Source: JBBATK01 sp044224515 (GTDB lineage: Bacteria > Bacteroidota > Ignavibacteria > Kapaibacteriales > NICIL-2). Taken from it: a stretch of 64,000 bases of DNA. The notes beneath the pieces were generated by a model. It was not told the DNA's origin and made no database searches. It saw only the letters and a program-made list of their open reading frames with translations. The position numbers were made by a program, and so were the translations under genes. Numbering within the stretch: position 1 is the first letter of the stretch; each line of letters begins with the position of its first letter. Shown here piece after piece: positions 16,676-25,387 of this stretch. The DNA lies in assembly GCA_044224515.1 (NCBI GenBank), contig JBGAKH010000008.1, forward strand, positions 62,001-126,000, in the 5' to 3' direction.

Positions 16676-18295
16676 TTAGTTTTCTTTCTTTGCGTCGGGT
16701 GAGGTTTTGACGCGCGCTTTGCGCTTACCAAATGCCAGTGCAACGGAGACACGTCGTTGGCCCTGATCGGCTGTATGGCTCACGACCGAATCGCCAACGA
16801 TCATTTGTGCGGATCCTCCACCATCAAGGTTCATGGCTGAATATGCTCCGAAGCGCTTCATGAACTCTGCTAGCTCAGGTATCGTAAATCCTTTTGAACG
16901 CGCGTTGCACTCTACAGTACAGAGGTAGATTGTGTTTCGAGTGATGTCTGTACCTAGTGCGGTACGGGCCAGACGATGATAGAGAAAACGGAATGAACTA
17001 CTGGAGCCTTTGAGATTGTCGGGCACTGATCCGTTACTCACAAGCAAAGGTGTACCGCAAACAGCATTGGTGTATACGGTTGTGTCACGTTTCGAGGTTG
17101 TATAGTGGAGTATCAAGGTGTCGCCTGCTTTCAATCTCATGGCTTGCAATTGAGCGCTGCCCATGGACAACACACAGCCCCGTAGCGGCATGTTGACAGA
17201 ACCGGAATCAACCGTTTCCAGAACCACCATCGGAATGTCTTGATTCACTGCCGGACTACGCAGGTAACGGCATTGAACCTTTGTTGTCGTGTATTCGGCA
17301 GACGCTTCTTGTCGTAGGCGTGTGAGTGCCGCTCGCAGTGAGTCTTTGGTAAATCTGATTTCCGACGAGTCGCGAGAAAGCGCAGTGCTGTCACTGACAC
17401 TCTCTTCAATTTCTTGTTCAATTTGAGTTGTCGGAACAAAAGGCACGCTTTGTCCAATGAAAGAGTTAAAGACCACGAGAGAGTCGGCAACAAGTCGTCG
17501 GTTCACAGACGAAACGCGAAACTGAGCTCCACGCGATTTACGTATCGTGGCACTGAGCTGCATGCTGTCAATGACCGGACGATTCTTTGTATCGAAGAAA
17601 CAACAGGTCCAATCCTTGTAGGGTTGCATCTCGCATACTTCTCCGCTGCAGACTGTGGGACCAATTGGCGTGGTTGATCCTGCTCGCCAAAAATGGGCAT
17701 TGGTAGCGGCGTAAATGGTCTTGTTTTCTACCGAGTCGAGACGCTGTCTGAACATACGCAAGCGTTCAAGCGCGTTGGCTTGATTGTCTGCCTTTAATGT
17801 CATCACACTGTAACTGGGATTGCGCAACACACAAGTCAATGCATGAACCAGACTGTGCGAGGAATCCGCGTGCGTGACATTGATTTGCCGATAGATTATA
17901 CCGTCCGTTATGATCGAGTCTTTCGAAATACTGATCACTGCAAGGGCTTTAGGATTTCGCGCCTCTTGTCGAGCAGCGGCGATGTCGCGAGCACGCTGTT
18001 GCTTCCGTGCTCTTTTTGAAAGCTTGGAACTCTTTGAAGATTTGCCGGACTTAGCACCACTTTTCGAAGTGCCCGACTTCTTTGAACCTTTGGAGCCTTT
18101 TGCGACCGATTTTGATGTCGCACCACGTTTTCGTGCCTCAAGGTTCACACTGCTCGCCAGTACCGTGATAAGAAGAAACACGCTAAGGAGAAGACGAAGA
18201 CGCAGGCTCAGAAAGGTAGTCACCGAAGTACCCCTGAGTGCCGCGCTGTGCGAAAGTGAAACAACCTGACATGTAGCTAAGAACCTTTTTTCCAT
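16676..18295 (-). CDS. Secreted phosphodiester glycosidase-family protein (NAGPA domain)
   Basis: Up to 539 residues. After a hydrophobic signal segment (LLLSVFLLITVLASSVNLEA) comes a 55-residue stretch almost wholly of Lys, Ser, Gly, Arg and Ala, then the body. The C-terminal part has the NAGPA/DUF2233 signature: ITRNTIYLCTVE, GFTIPELAEFMKRFGA, SAMNLDGGGSAQMIV (about residue 490) and an end rich in VSVALAFG. The family includes the enzyme that uncovers mannose-6-phosphate and bacterial exopolysaccharide hydrolases. Start uncertain: ATG at 18295 overlaps the upstream gene by 19 bases without a ribosome site; GTG at 18223 has AGGGG 7 bases upstream and starts right before the signal peptide. 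Confidence 0.8.
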   Translation of the reverse strand: MEKRFLATCQVVSLSHSAALRGTSVTTFLSLRLRLLLSVFLLITVLASSVNLEARKRGATSKSVAKGSKGSKKSGTSKSGAKSGKSSKSSKLSKRARKQQRARDIAAARQEARNPKALAVISISKDSIITDGIIYRQINVTHADSSHSLVHALTCVLRNPSYSVMTLKADNQANALERLRMFRQRLDSVENKTIYAATNAHFWRAGSTTPIGPTVCSGEVCEMQPYKDWTCCFFDTKNRPVIDSMQLSATIRKSRGAQFRVSSVNRRLVADSLVVFNSFIGQSVPFVPTTQIEQEIEESVSDSTALSRDSSEIRFTKDSLRAALTRLRQEASAEYTTTKVQCRYLRSPAVNQDIPMVVLETVDSGSVNMPLRGCVLSMGSAQLQAMRLKAGDTLILHYTTSKRDTTVYTNAVCGTPLLVSNGSVPDNLKGSSSSFRFLYHRLARTALGTDITRNTIYLCTVECNARSKGFTIPELAEFMKRFGAYSAMNLDGGGSAQMIVGDSVVSHTADQGQRRVSVALAFGKRKARVKTSPDAKKEN

Positions 18296-18792
18296 CTAAA
18301 ACTTTTTTTCAAATACGAAAGAGAGAAGGGCCAAAGAATTGATGATCGCAAGTTGACCACGTAGTTCAACTGTTGAGCACTATTCAATAGCGGGAATATG
18401 CGACGAACCCAAAAGAGCTCCGTGAGCATAGTGGCAGCAAAAAATGTCAAGAGCATGACACTGATGTGCGCATAGAATACCGGGATATCAACCTGCATGC
18501 TGAGAGCAAGAATGCTGAACAGCGTGAGAAAAAGCATCAGGAACAACGCCTCAAATGCATCCATCAGAACCCGGAAACGGTCAACCTCCGGCTTGGTATT
18601 GCGTTTTTGCCTGTACTGCGTCAGCGTCCAACACATGCCACCGGTACTGAGAATGAGTCCGAAGGACATCACCGGACGCAGCAGATGATGCATCGCCCCC
18701 ACAAAAAAAGCCTGCACCGAAATGAGTATCAAATACTCAAGCCTTCTACGCTTTTGCTTGCGCTGAATTTCCTGTACGATGCTGCTATTCAT
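18277..18792 (-). CDS. Membrane protein of unknown function, about four helices
   Basis: 171 residues with about four hydrophobic segments (LEYLILISVQAFFVGAM; PVMSFGLILSTGGMCWTLT; EALFLMLFLTLFSILAL; VFYAHISVMLLTFFAATM) between basic loops (QRKQKRRR, QYRQKRNTK). It ends in a basic tail, SLSYLKKSFRWKKGS. I do not recognise a family. It overlaps the phosphodiester glycosidase gene start on the same strand, so both are likely in one transcript. It is divergent from the enoyl-CoA hydratase gene. Confidence 0.6.
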   Translation of the reverse strand: MNSSIVQEIQRKQKRRRLEYLILISVQAFFVGAMHHLLRPVMSFGLILSTGGMCWTLTQYRQKRNTKPEVDRFRVLMDAFEALFLMLFLTLFSILALSMQVDIPVFYAHISVMLLTFFAATMLTELFWVRRIFPLLNSAQQLNYVVNLRSSILWPFSLSYLKKSFRWKKGS

Positions 18793-18853
18793 GTTGGATA
18801 CCTTAGGACAGACCGAAGCGTGGTAGGCATGTGCACACCGGGTGCGCTCCTCG

Positions 18854-18881
18854 TTGCTGCCGCGGCAATTTAGTAATTTTG
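18854..18881 (+). promoter_or_regulatory. Bacteroidota-type promoter of the enoyl-CoA hydratase gene
   Basis: TTG (18854) is followed after 17 bases by TAATTTTG (18874-18881), a match to the TTG-N(17-23)-TAnnTTTG promoter of Bacteroidota. The predicted start near 18887 leaves a leader of about 28 bases before the ATG at 18916. Confidence 0.55.
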
Positions 18882-18915
18882 CGCCACCCCGTCACATTCA
18901 GACCATGGAGCCTCT

Positions 18916-19695
18916 ATGAATTTCACGACCCTACTTATTGAATACAACGAAGGTGTAGCCCTCATCAACCTTAACCGTCCGGACAAACTCAATGCGCTCA
19001 ACGCTACCCTTCTCGGCGAACTCAACGACGCCCTTTCTCATCTTGAAAGCGAACCCTCTCTTCGCTGTCTGATTATTACAGGCAGTGGTCCGAAAGCCTT
19101 TGCTGCCGGAGCAGATATAGCCGAGCTTGCAGAATGTGACAAAGAAAGCGGTCTGAGCTTTGCCGAATTCGGCCAGAACGTTTTCAACCGCATTGAAAAC
19201 TTCCACGTACCTGTCATAGCAGCTGTCAACGGTTTTGCCCTTGGCGGCGGCTGCGAACTAGCCATGGCATGTCATCTGCGCTACGCTTCCGAGAATGCTC
19301 GTTTCGGTCAGCCTGAAGTGAAACTGGGTATTGTCCCCGGCTACGGCGGTACACAACGATTGACTCGCTTGTGTGGCCCGGCGATTGCCGTTGAACTGAT
19401 CTGCTCCGGTGACATGATTAGTGCCGATCGCGCTTTGAGTATAGGCTTGGTAAACAAGGTTTTCTCTGCCGAGCAGTTACTTGACGCGTGCCGAAGCACA
19501 GCTTCAACAATTGCTTCAATGGCACCTCTTGCAGTACGCGCTGCACTGAATTGCATCCGCGTTGCGGCGTATCGTCCACACCACGGCATGGAAACTGAGG
19601 CACGTGAGTTTGCCGCTCTCTGCGATACGCAAGATTTTGGCGAAGGTACAGGCGCGTTTTTGGAAAAGCGCAGTCCGCGTTTTTCCGCCTATTAG
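18916..19695 (+). CDS. Enoyl-CoA hydratase/isomerase family protein
   Basis: A 259-residue crotonase. It has the substrate-binding AAGADI, the oxyanion-hole segment GFALGGGCELAMACH (about residues 104-118) with the first catalytic Glu, and RFGQPEVKLGIVPGYGGTQRL with the second Glu. Both glutamates of true hydratases are kept, so it likely hydrates short-chain enoyl-CoA in fatty-acid or amino-acid breakdown, perhaps as part of butyryl-CoA-type metabolism. The C-terminal helix ends normally. It is followed after 19 bases by the KDO transferase gene, an unusual pairing. Confidence 0.9.
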   Translation: MNFTTLLIEYNEGVALINLNRPDKLNALNATLLGELNDALSHLESEPSLRCLIITGSGPKAFAAGADIAELAECDKESGLSFAEFGQNVFNRIENFHVPVIAAVNGFALGGGCELAMACHLRYASENARFGQPEVKLGIVPGYGGTQRLTRLCGPAIAVELICSGDMISADRALSIGLVNKVFSAEQLLDACRSTASTIASMAPLAVRAALNCIRVAAYRPHHGMETEAREFAALCDTQDFGEGTGAFLEKRSPRFSAY

Positions 19696-19714
19696 GACTG
19701 AGGATATACCGTCA

Positions 19715-21094
19715 ATGACTGCCCTCATTTCCATCGTCTACAACCTCTTCGTGATTCCGCTCCTCTGGATCGCGTACCGCACGCTAGCTGTGGTACACCC
19801 CAAAGTGCGCAAGCGTGCGAAGGCGTTTAACGACCATCGTAATGCACTACGGCGTATGTCGCCCTCAGGAAGAAGACTCTGGTTTCATGCTGCGTCTATG
19901 GGCGAGTTTGAACAGTTAAAGTCAGTTATTGAGCAACTGCGTGAACGCGATGCAGGGCTACAAATCATTGTGAGCTTCAGCTCCGCATCCGGTTTTGAAA
20001 ATGCTCGGAATTATCCAGCTGCCGATGTACTTGTCTATCTGCCTTTTGACACGTACATGGCCATGTCAAGCTTCATTGCAGTCATGAATCCCTGCTGCTT
20101 GGTACTTGCACGATATGATCTCTGGTGGAATTGCGCCAGAATATTGAAGCGTCGCGCTGTTCCGATAGTCATCCTCAACGCTACCTACCCAAGTGCGTCC
20201 TTCGCTACAACCGGTATTGGGCGCTCGCTGTATCGTGAGCTCATGAATTGCGTGACGCAGATTTATGCCGTCAGTGAAAAAGAATACTCTTTGTTTAAGG
20301 CGCTGCGTTCCGCAGCGCAGATCACGCAATCCGCTGATTCTCGCTATGATCGCTTAATCGCACGCGCCAACGATTCTATGCGGATGCGAGATCGCTTCAG
20401 GGAGGGCGAGAACAGCTTCTTCAAGCCGGATGATGTTGTTATCGTGCTTGGTAGCGTCTGGTCGGCTGATTGTCAACTCCTACTTGGTCCGAGAACATTT
20501 TCTACGCTCGAATCGCATACGCGACTCATTATTGTACCGCATGAGCCGACCGAGCGTATCTACGACGAAATAGAAGAACTCGTCGGTCCTTGCGATCGCT
20601 GGTCTGCGCTGAGTGGTGAGAGCGAGTCAAGACTTGACAACGCCACAATATCCCAAGAAGAGCATGAAGCGCATCTCCATGCTCAAAGGAACGGTGTTTC
20701 GGAGATCGCGAAATCCGGGCACGTGATTGTTGACAGTGTTGGGCAACTCTTGGCAATCTATGCACTGGCAGACGCAGCCTATGTGGGTGGTGGGTTCGGC
20801 GCAGGCGTTCATAGCGTCGCGGAGGCGGCGTGCTACGGCATTCCGGTAGCATTCGGACCGGCAATTGAACGAAACAACGATGCACTACACTTGAGTACTC
20901 AACAAAGCGCAACACTGCTACAATCTGTAGATGACGCAATTGAGTGGTTAGATCAAATCCAGCATAAGCAGGATCTCAATCGTGATCAAGGTCAACGCAA
21001 TGCACACTATGTACGATCGCAAGGCGGAAGTTCAGCACACTTGGCAGAGGCCATAGAGAACCTGATGACAGCGCAGCGCGAAGCGCGCGCATAA
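19715..21094 (+). CDS. waaA: 3-deoxy-D-manno-octulosonic acid transferase (KDO transferase)
   Basis: 459 residues. The N-terminal membrane anchor (LISIVYNLFVIPLLWIAYRTL) is followed by the glycosyltransferase N domain with the catalytic Glu in HAASMGEFEQLKSVI, then the GT-B C-terminal part with VLGSVWSAD, IIVPHEPTE, and the nucleotide-sugar site YVGGGFGAGVHSVAEAACYGIPVAFGP. It adds KDO to lipid A at the inner membrane. The ATG at 19715 is chosen; an open frame runs upstream to 19562 through the hydratase gene but is not part of the family. GAGGAT lies about 12 bases upstream. Convergent with lgt. Confidence 0.92.
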   Translation: MTALISIVYNLFVIPLLWIAYRTLAVVHPKVRKRAKAFNDHRNALRRMSPSGRRLWFHAASMGEFEQLKSVIEQLRERDAGLQIIVSFSSASGFENARNYPAADVLVYLPFDTYMAMSSFIAVMNPCCLVLARYDLWWNCARILKRRAVPIVILNATYPSASFATTGIGRSLYRELMNCVTQIYAVSEKEYSLFKALRSAAQITQSADSRYDRLIARANDSMRMRDRFREGENSFFKPDDVVIVLGSVWSADCQLLLGPRTFSTLESHTRLIIVPHEPTERIYDEIEELVGPCDRWSALSGESESRLDNATISQEEHEAHLHAQRNGVSEIAKSGHVIVDSVGQLLAIYALADAAYVGGGFGAGVHSVAEAACYGIPVAFGPAIERNNDALHLSTQQSATLLQSVDDAIEWLDQIQHKQDLNRDQGQRNAHYVRSQGGSSAHLAEAIENLMTAQREARA

Positions 21095-21133
21095 CAAAGA
21101 ATCATGAGGAATGCATCGACTTCGATAACGCAC

Positions 21134-22000
21134 TTATGACTTGGGAGCCGGTACTGCCGACTCGGATGGCGGCGCTCCGGCACTACGACCAAAGAGCACA
21201 ATGCCGGCAAGCATCAGAGCAATTCCAATCCACTGGGCTTGCGACATACCCAGGTACAACGGATTGAGGCGAAGCCATTCTACCATAAAACGCTCAAAGC
21301 CTGCACAGACTAGGTAGACACTGAAGAGACGTCCTAAGGGGAGGGTTTTCTTCTTCTGCAAAAAGTAGAGTACTCCAAATATGACCAAGCATGCAAGTGT
21401 CTCGTAGACAGGTGTAGGATGCACCATGATATCGAAACTTGGATAAGGAATGCTTTGGCCGGGATGCATTTCCAGCCACTTTTGAGCTAGTTCAGGATTG
21501 TGAGACGCCAATGTGGGCACTGTTCCATTTGGGTAACCCATTGCCCAGGGTAGATTGGAAGGAATACCGTAATCACCATCACCGGCCAGTTGACACCCAA
21601 TACGTCCTATACCATAGGCAAGGATGAGTCCCGGAGCCGTAACGTCCGCCAAAAAGAGAAAGCTGATTCCCTTGTTCCGTGCGTAGAGATAGATGCAGAG
21701 AATGGCAAGCAGTAAACCGCCGAAGAAGGTCAGTCCGGAGCCACTGAAAACTTCGTCGACAAAGTGGTCCATGACATAACTGAAGTTCTCTATAACGTGA
21801 AAAAGCTTTGCTCCGACTACACCCGCGACCATTGCGATGAGGGTGATTATCGAAGCAAAGCTTTCGGCTCGAGCTTTGTCGCTCCAGCGACGTGCGAGTT
21901 CTTGTGTTAGCAAATAGTTGGCACTAAGAAATGCCAAAGCCATCATCAAACCAAAACTGTGAATCGGAATTGGTCCAATGTGAAAAAGTTCAGGACGCAT
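21134..22000 (-). CDS. lgt: Prolipoprotein diacylglyceryl transferase
   Basis: 288 residues with seven or so membrane helices. Key features: IGPIPIHSFGLMMALAF at the start, GSGLTFFGGLLLAI, and YGIGRIGCQLAGDGDYGIPS at about residue 126, the Bacteroidota/Chlorobi form of the Lgt signature (the E. coli GRIGNFIN region). It transfers diacylglycerol to the lipobox Cys, so it would modify the lipoprotein RidA found in this window. The C-terminus is a short Pro/Ser/Ala tail. It follows the HDOD gene by 8 bases on the same strand. Confidence 0.93.
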   Translation of the reverse strand: MRPELFHIGPIPIHSFGLMMALAFLSANYLLTQELARRWSDKARAESFASIITLIAMVAGVVGAKLFHVIENFSYVMDHFVDEVFSGSGLTFFGGLLLAILCIYLYARNKGISFLFLADVTAPGLILAYGIGRIGCQLAGDGDYGIPSNLPWAMGYPNGTVPTLASHNPELAQKWLEMHPGQSIPYPSFDIMVHPTPVYETLACLVIFGVLYFLQKKKTLPLGRLFSVYLVCAGFERFMVEWLRLNPLYLGMSQAQWIGIALMLAGIVLFGRSAGAPPSESAVPAPKS

Positions 22001-22008
22001 TGAGGGTC

Positions 22009-22884
22009 TTATGAGGCGAGCATAGAGCGCAAGAACGCCGATGCTTTGGAAAAATCTTCATCCAGATTTCCGCAGACTCCGTTAATATCAAAGCTGCGAA
22101 GCTCCGGGTACAAACTACAAAGATTTTTCCAAGGAATACTCTCGCTTACGGGAGCCTCAACATCCTTCTCGCCGATTCCGTGTCCATGCTGTTCGCACAC
22201 AATATCAGCCAAACGAACGATTGATGTAACACCGCTATCTGCGCCTGCACCAGCCGGAATATCGTGCATGGAGACGACGCTTTGCAATGCATGAGGAAGT
22301 TTCCATGTGCGCGAAAGGATTTGTCCTACCTGCGTGTGCGTCGCGCCGTAGATTTCGAGTTCAGCGTCGGTATCAGACATATTCTCGGTCTCGATGAGAC
22401 GAAGAACGTTGGCATACTTGTCGGCATCGTACTGAATCATGCAGAGCTTGCCAATGTCGTGGATCAAACCTCCGATAAACTCATTGTCCTGAAAATTCTT
22501 TTTAAGACTGACGGCAAGAGACTTCGCGATACCTGCGGTGGAAGCAGAGTGTTCCCAGAAACGTTGTACGAAGGGCGCTACGGACGTGTTGGAGAGGTAC
22601 ACGAATTTGGAGTAAATACTTACCCCCAATACGATGTTCATCATGCGGTTCATGCCTACCGTCGTCACGGCTTGACTCACACTGGTCACTTCGTTGCGCA
22701 ACGCAAAGGTAGGCGAGTTCGCTAGCCGAATCACCTTCAGTGAAATTGGCGCGTCGGTCTCTACGAGAGACGCCAGCTCGCGCACGTGTACATTGTCATT
22801 GTCTAACAATGACAATATCTTGGTCGCGACATTCGGAAGCGACACCAAATCCTGTGTGTTTTCAAGAGAACTAAGGAAGTCCAT
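22009..22884 (-). CDS. HDOD domain protein
   Basis: A 291-residue single HDOD domain protein: DLVSLPNVATKILSLLDND, VETDAPISLKVIRLANSPTF, VSQAVTTVGMNRMMNIVLG, and a partial HD motif in GGLIHDIGKLCMIQYD. HDOD proteins are signalling adaptors related to HD phosphohydrolases and are often without enzyme activity; they act in cyclic-di-GMP, motility or stress circuits. No extra GGDEF or EAL domain is present, so it is likely a stand-alone regulatory or scaffolding protein. Probably co-transcribed with lgt. Confidence 0.85.
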   Translation of the reverse strand: MDFLSSLENTQDLVSLPNVATKILSLLDNDNVHVRELASLVETDAPISLKVIRLANSPTFALRNEVTSVSQAVTTVGMNRMMNIVLGVSIYSKFVYLSNTSVAPFVQRFWEHSASTAGIAKSLAVSLKKNFQDNEFIGGLIHDIGKLCMIQYDADKYANVLRLIETENMSDTDAELEIYGATHTQVGQILSRTWKLPHALQSVVSMHDIPAGAGADSGVTSIVRLADIVCEQHGHGIGEKDVEAPVSESIPWKNLCSLYPELRSFDINGVCGNLDEDFSKASAFLRSMLAS

Positions 22885-23789
22885 AACGACAATGTTGTTG
22901 ATTGTGTGGATGCGTTATGACCCTTGCTGCAGACTCTTCTGACCTCGACAGTAAGCACAGAATACCCGAAACAAGACTCCGCAGCGACACATGCACCAAT
23001 GCGAAACGAAGCTACTTGTGCTACGGGGGTCACGGAGTTTATCGGTAAACAGATGGTATTCTTAAACCTTAGCGCCTCTCTTGTCTCTTAGTCAAGCTGC
23101 AAAATCCGGTAGATTTGGGCCCTGTGCTCCTCAAATACAGACCATATTTCGGACTTAGGTCTATTATTCTACTCAAATGGACTTCGAAAACACAAAACTC
23201 ATCAGCTGTTTTAGCATAAACGCTTAGCATCGACGACAGTCTCGCATTTTGCTTTTCCTTTCCCCGGTGTATCTCTTCGTCGTGTCGAGGCACTGCGAAA
23301 AGAAACACTTCTGAGCGCAAATACAGCGTCCAAGGCCATGTACAGTAGGTACTTGGTCCGCACTACACAATTTGAGACCACTGCTTCTTTAGAGCCTCAT
23401 AAACCGTCAGATTGAGTTCACTCCACTTTTTCATCAGACCGAATGTCCAGTTTCAACCCTCTCAAACGTTTTGTGTATAGGGAGGCTTTCCATTGTCGAG
23501 CTGCCGATGTGCATCATACATGAGCGGGTATGGCGGGTGATCGGCAGTGCGATAAAGGGAAAGCACTTCACGAAGCTCCGAAACGAGTACTCCGAGTCTT
23601 TACCAACCGACGGAAGTCAGGGATCTCTTCTCCCCTGCCTTCCCCTGTTGGTACAGAGGGGAAGAGCCTAGGAATCGAATCTCAGCGTCGAGAAACTATC
23701 CCGCAGTCATCCAATGTGTCGCACAAAGTCCGGTCTATGTCGACCGGACTTTGAGCCGACACGAATCTCCACCACCTAACACCACAACC
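22885..23789. other. Gene-sparse gap of 905 bases
   Basis: No convincing gene in either strand: open frames are under 85 codons, lack ribosome sites and do not resemble proteins. It holds one small hairpin (TTCCCCT...AGGGGAA, near 23639-23664) and the 12-bp perfect inverted repeat listed at 23724. It opens the gene-sparse region that reaches to about 29.4 kb. Confidence 0.5.
23724..23753. promoter_or_regulatory. 12-bp perfect inverted repeat upstream of a secreted-protein gene
   Basis: CAAAGTCCGGTC and GACCGGACTTTG form a perfect 12-bp stem with the loop TATGTC, ending 36 bases before the ATG at 23790. With no T run it is not a standard terminator. It could be a regulator site or an mRNA-leader hairpin. 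Confidence 0.5.
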
Positions 23790-24296
23790 ATGATCCGACT
23801 ACTGACCTTGACTTTTATGCTTTGTGCAATGGCGTTTATGTGTGTCTTGCCTGTCACGACAAATGCTGCGGCAACAACACACGTGTATGGCAAGCGACCA
23901 ACTTTCGACTGGAAGAAACTCTTGGGAATAGGAATTGAAATCCGCTTTGGACAGAGTATACCGGGCTGTGCTTGTTGCTATGGAGGTCTCTGTGAAATCA
24001 AACTCGGCTCAGCGATGATCGTAAATGGTCCGCTTGATGATGCACGAGTCGCCGGCTACGCCGATGGTTTGCTGGCTAACGATCAAGTGATAATCGGTCA
24101 AACAACCGAGGGCTCCGCCTACTTGATTTTCAATCGCAATTGTTCTCGTCCGGAGTTACAAGGATCAAGTATTACTCTGAAGACAGCGCCCAAAATGGAT
24201 CCTGATTTACAAGTACTTTATGGCATAGCTCCCATGAAAGCAGGAACCTATCCCATCATTGACAACGGTGCTTTCAAAATGATCAAGCTAAACTAG
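23790..24296 (+). CDS. Secreted Cys-containing protein of unknown function
   Basis: 168 residues. The signal peptide covers about residues 1-26 (LLTLTFMLCAMAFMCVLPV, cleavage near TNA|A). The mature protein begins TTHVYGKRPTFDWKKLLGIG and has a CACC-YGGLC cluster (C-x-C-C-x4-C) in GQSIPGCACCYGGLCEIKLG, with one further Cys in FNRNCSRP. The rest is mostly beta with Gly and Pro turns. It is likely exported to the periplasm, where the cysteines could bind metal or form disulfides. No family recognised. First of a group of three or four small envelope genes on the plus strand. Confidence 0.6.
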   Translation: MIRLLTLTFMLCAMAFMCVLPVTTNAAATTHVYGKRPTFDWKKLLGIGIEIRFGQSIPGCACCYGGLCEIKLGSAMIVNGPLDDARVAGYADGLLANDQVIIGQTTEGSAYLIFNRNCSRPELQGSSITLKTAPKMDPDLQVLYGIAPMKAGTYPIIDNGAFKMIKLN

Positions 24297-24358
24297 TAAT
24301 CATGCTCGCATGCGGGTTGTTATCACAACAGCTAAGCAGCTATACTTCGAAGAATACG

Positions 24359-24955
24359 ATGATGAACAAACTGTTGGTAGTACTCGGCTCTGCCATAGCT
24401 CTAAGTGGCGGCGTTTATTTGTGGCTCATCTTTGGCACACTTGGACAACGTCCGTGGAATGACCGAACATATACACCGGCTGAAATTCTGAGCTATGCAA
24501 AAAGCGATTCCATCTGCGCTGATCTATTGTGTCAGCTTCAAAATCCGCAGGATCTACGATCCGACGAGTTGGATGCTCATGATCCCTCACGAGTGATACC
24601 ACTATACCGAGTGTTTAATGCCGAAGGCCGGCTGCTTCGACAGCACTGTTGTTTTGAATCTATCCCCGGCTTCCTAGATAGTACAGTACATAATCCCCGA
24701 TGGGCAACGGCGGAAACAGAAGTCCGACTTCCGGACTTCCTCAGAAACCTTGCTCTCATCGAAGCAGCTCCGGGATACAAACACGACTCACTGTCTGCTT
24801 CTTTCTCAGGATACACAGTACTGTACTACTGGGATACCACTCTTCGATACAACATCGAAAAATTAAGAACATTGATTCGTCATCTTAAAGCCGGAACCGT
24901 TCCGTGTCGCATCATCAGTATCAATTACAATCGAGTGCAGACCTCAAGACCCTAA
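24359..24955 (+). CDS. Membrane-anchored protein with a degenerate thioredoxin-like end
   Basis: About 198 residues with one N-terminal anchor (LLVVLGSAIALSGGVYLWLIFG) and an extracytoplasmic part. The last 45 residues (SGYTVLYYWDTTLRYNIEKL, then ...VPCRIISINYN) follow the pattern strand-W-helix-strand of TlpA/thioredoxin proteins, but the CxxC active site is absent and the protein stops right after the second strand. Two ATG codons (24359, 24362) are candidates. It starts 62 bases after the previous gene. Resemblance to the protein at 25388 suggests a common origin. Function unknown; not a working thiol oxidoreductase as it stands. Confidence 0.5.
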   Translation: MMNKLLVVLGSAIALSGGVYLWLIFGTLGQRPWNDRTYTPAEILSYAKSDSICADLLCQLQNPQDLRSDELDAHDPSRVIPLYRVFNAEGRLLRQHCCFESIPGFLDSTVHNPRWATAETEVRLPDFLRNLALIEAAPGYKHDSLSASFSGYTVLYYWDTTLRYNIEKLRTLIRHLKAGTVPCRIISINYNRVQTSRP

Positions 24956-25387
24956 CACAAGCGTTCTCTGCGACAAGACGCACGACGCACACACTCCTTG
25001 CAAAGAAGCACAACCCTGAGTTCCTGAGGCAGCCACACAAGTCCGCAGACTCAGCCCATGGATGCACGGCATATGGTGCTACGATGGTAGCGTGGAACAT
25101 ACTGTCCGGCAGTATATGCCGTTGCAACCATGAATGTGCGCGCGCAACGAATAAAGTGGTTCCTATACACAGTCAATTTAGGCGAAATCACATGGAAATT
25201 CAGCAAGGTACTGCTTCAGTGAGCACCTAAGAGCCTGGAGCCTTTGAGCGATAGTACTTGGTCTGTATTTGCCTGTACATGAGTCACTACCGATATCGTC
25301 GTCGCCTGCTCTTTTCGTCCAATGTCCTATGGACACACACTCAAGATTGTAAAGCAGCTTAGATATCACGCACTTATTGGAGTCATC
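24956..25387. other. Gap of 432 bases
   Basis: Nothing supportable: short frames without ribosome sites on both strands and no clear hairpin or promoter. Confidence 0.45.

Noticed and set aside
23069..23320. 83-codon minus frame in the gap after the HDOD gene
   Set aside because: No ribosome site, signal or recognisable motif.
24904..25230. 108-codon frame overlapping the end of the second envelope gene
   Set aside because: Mostly His/Gln/Thr-rich shadow sequence without start signals.
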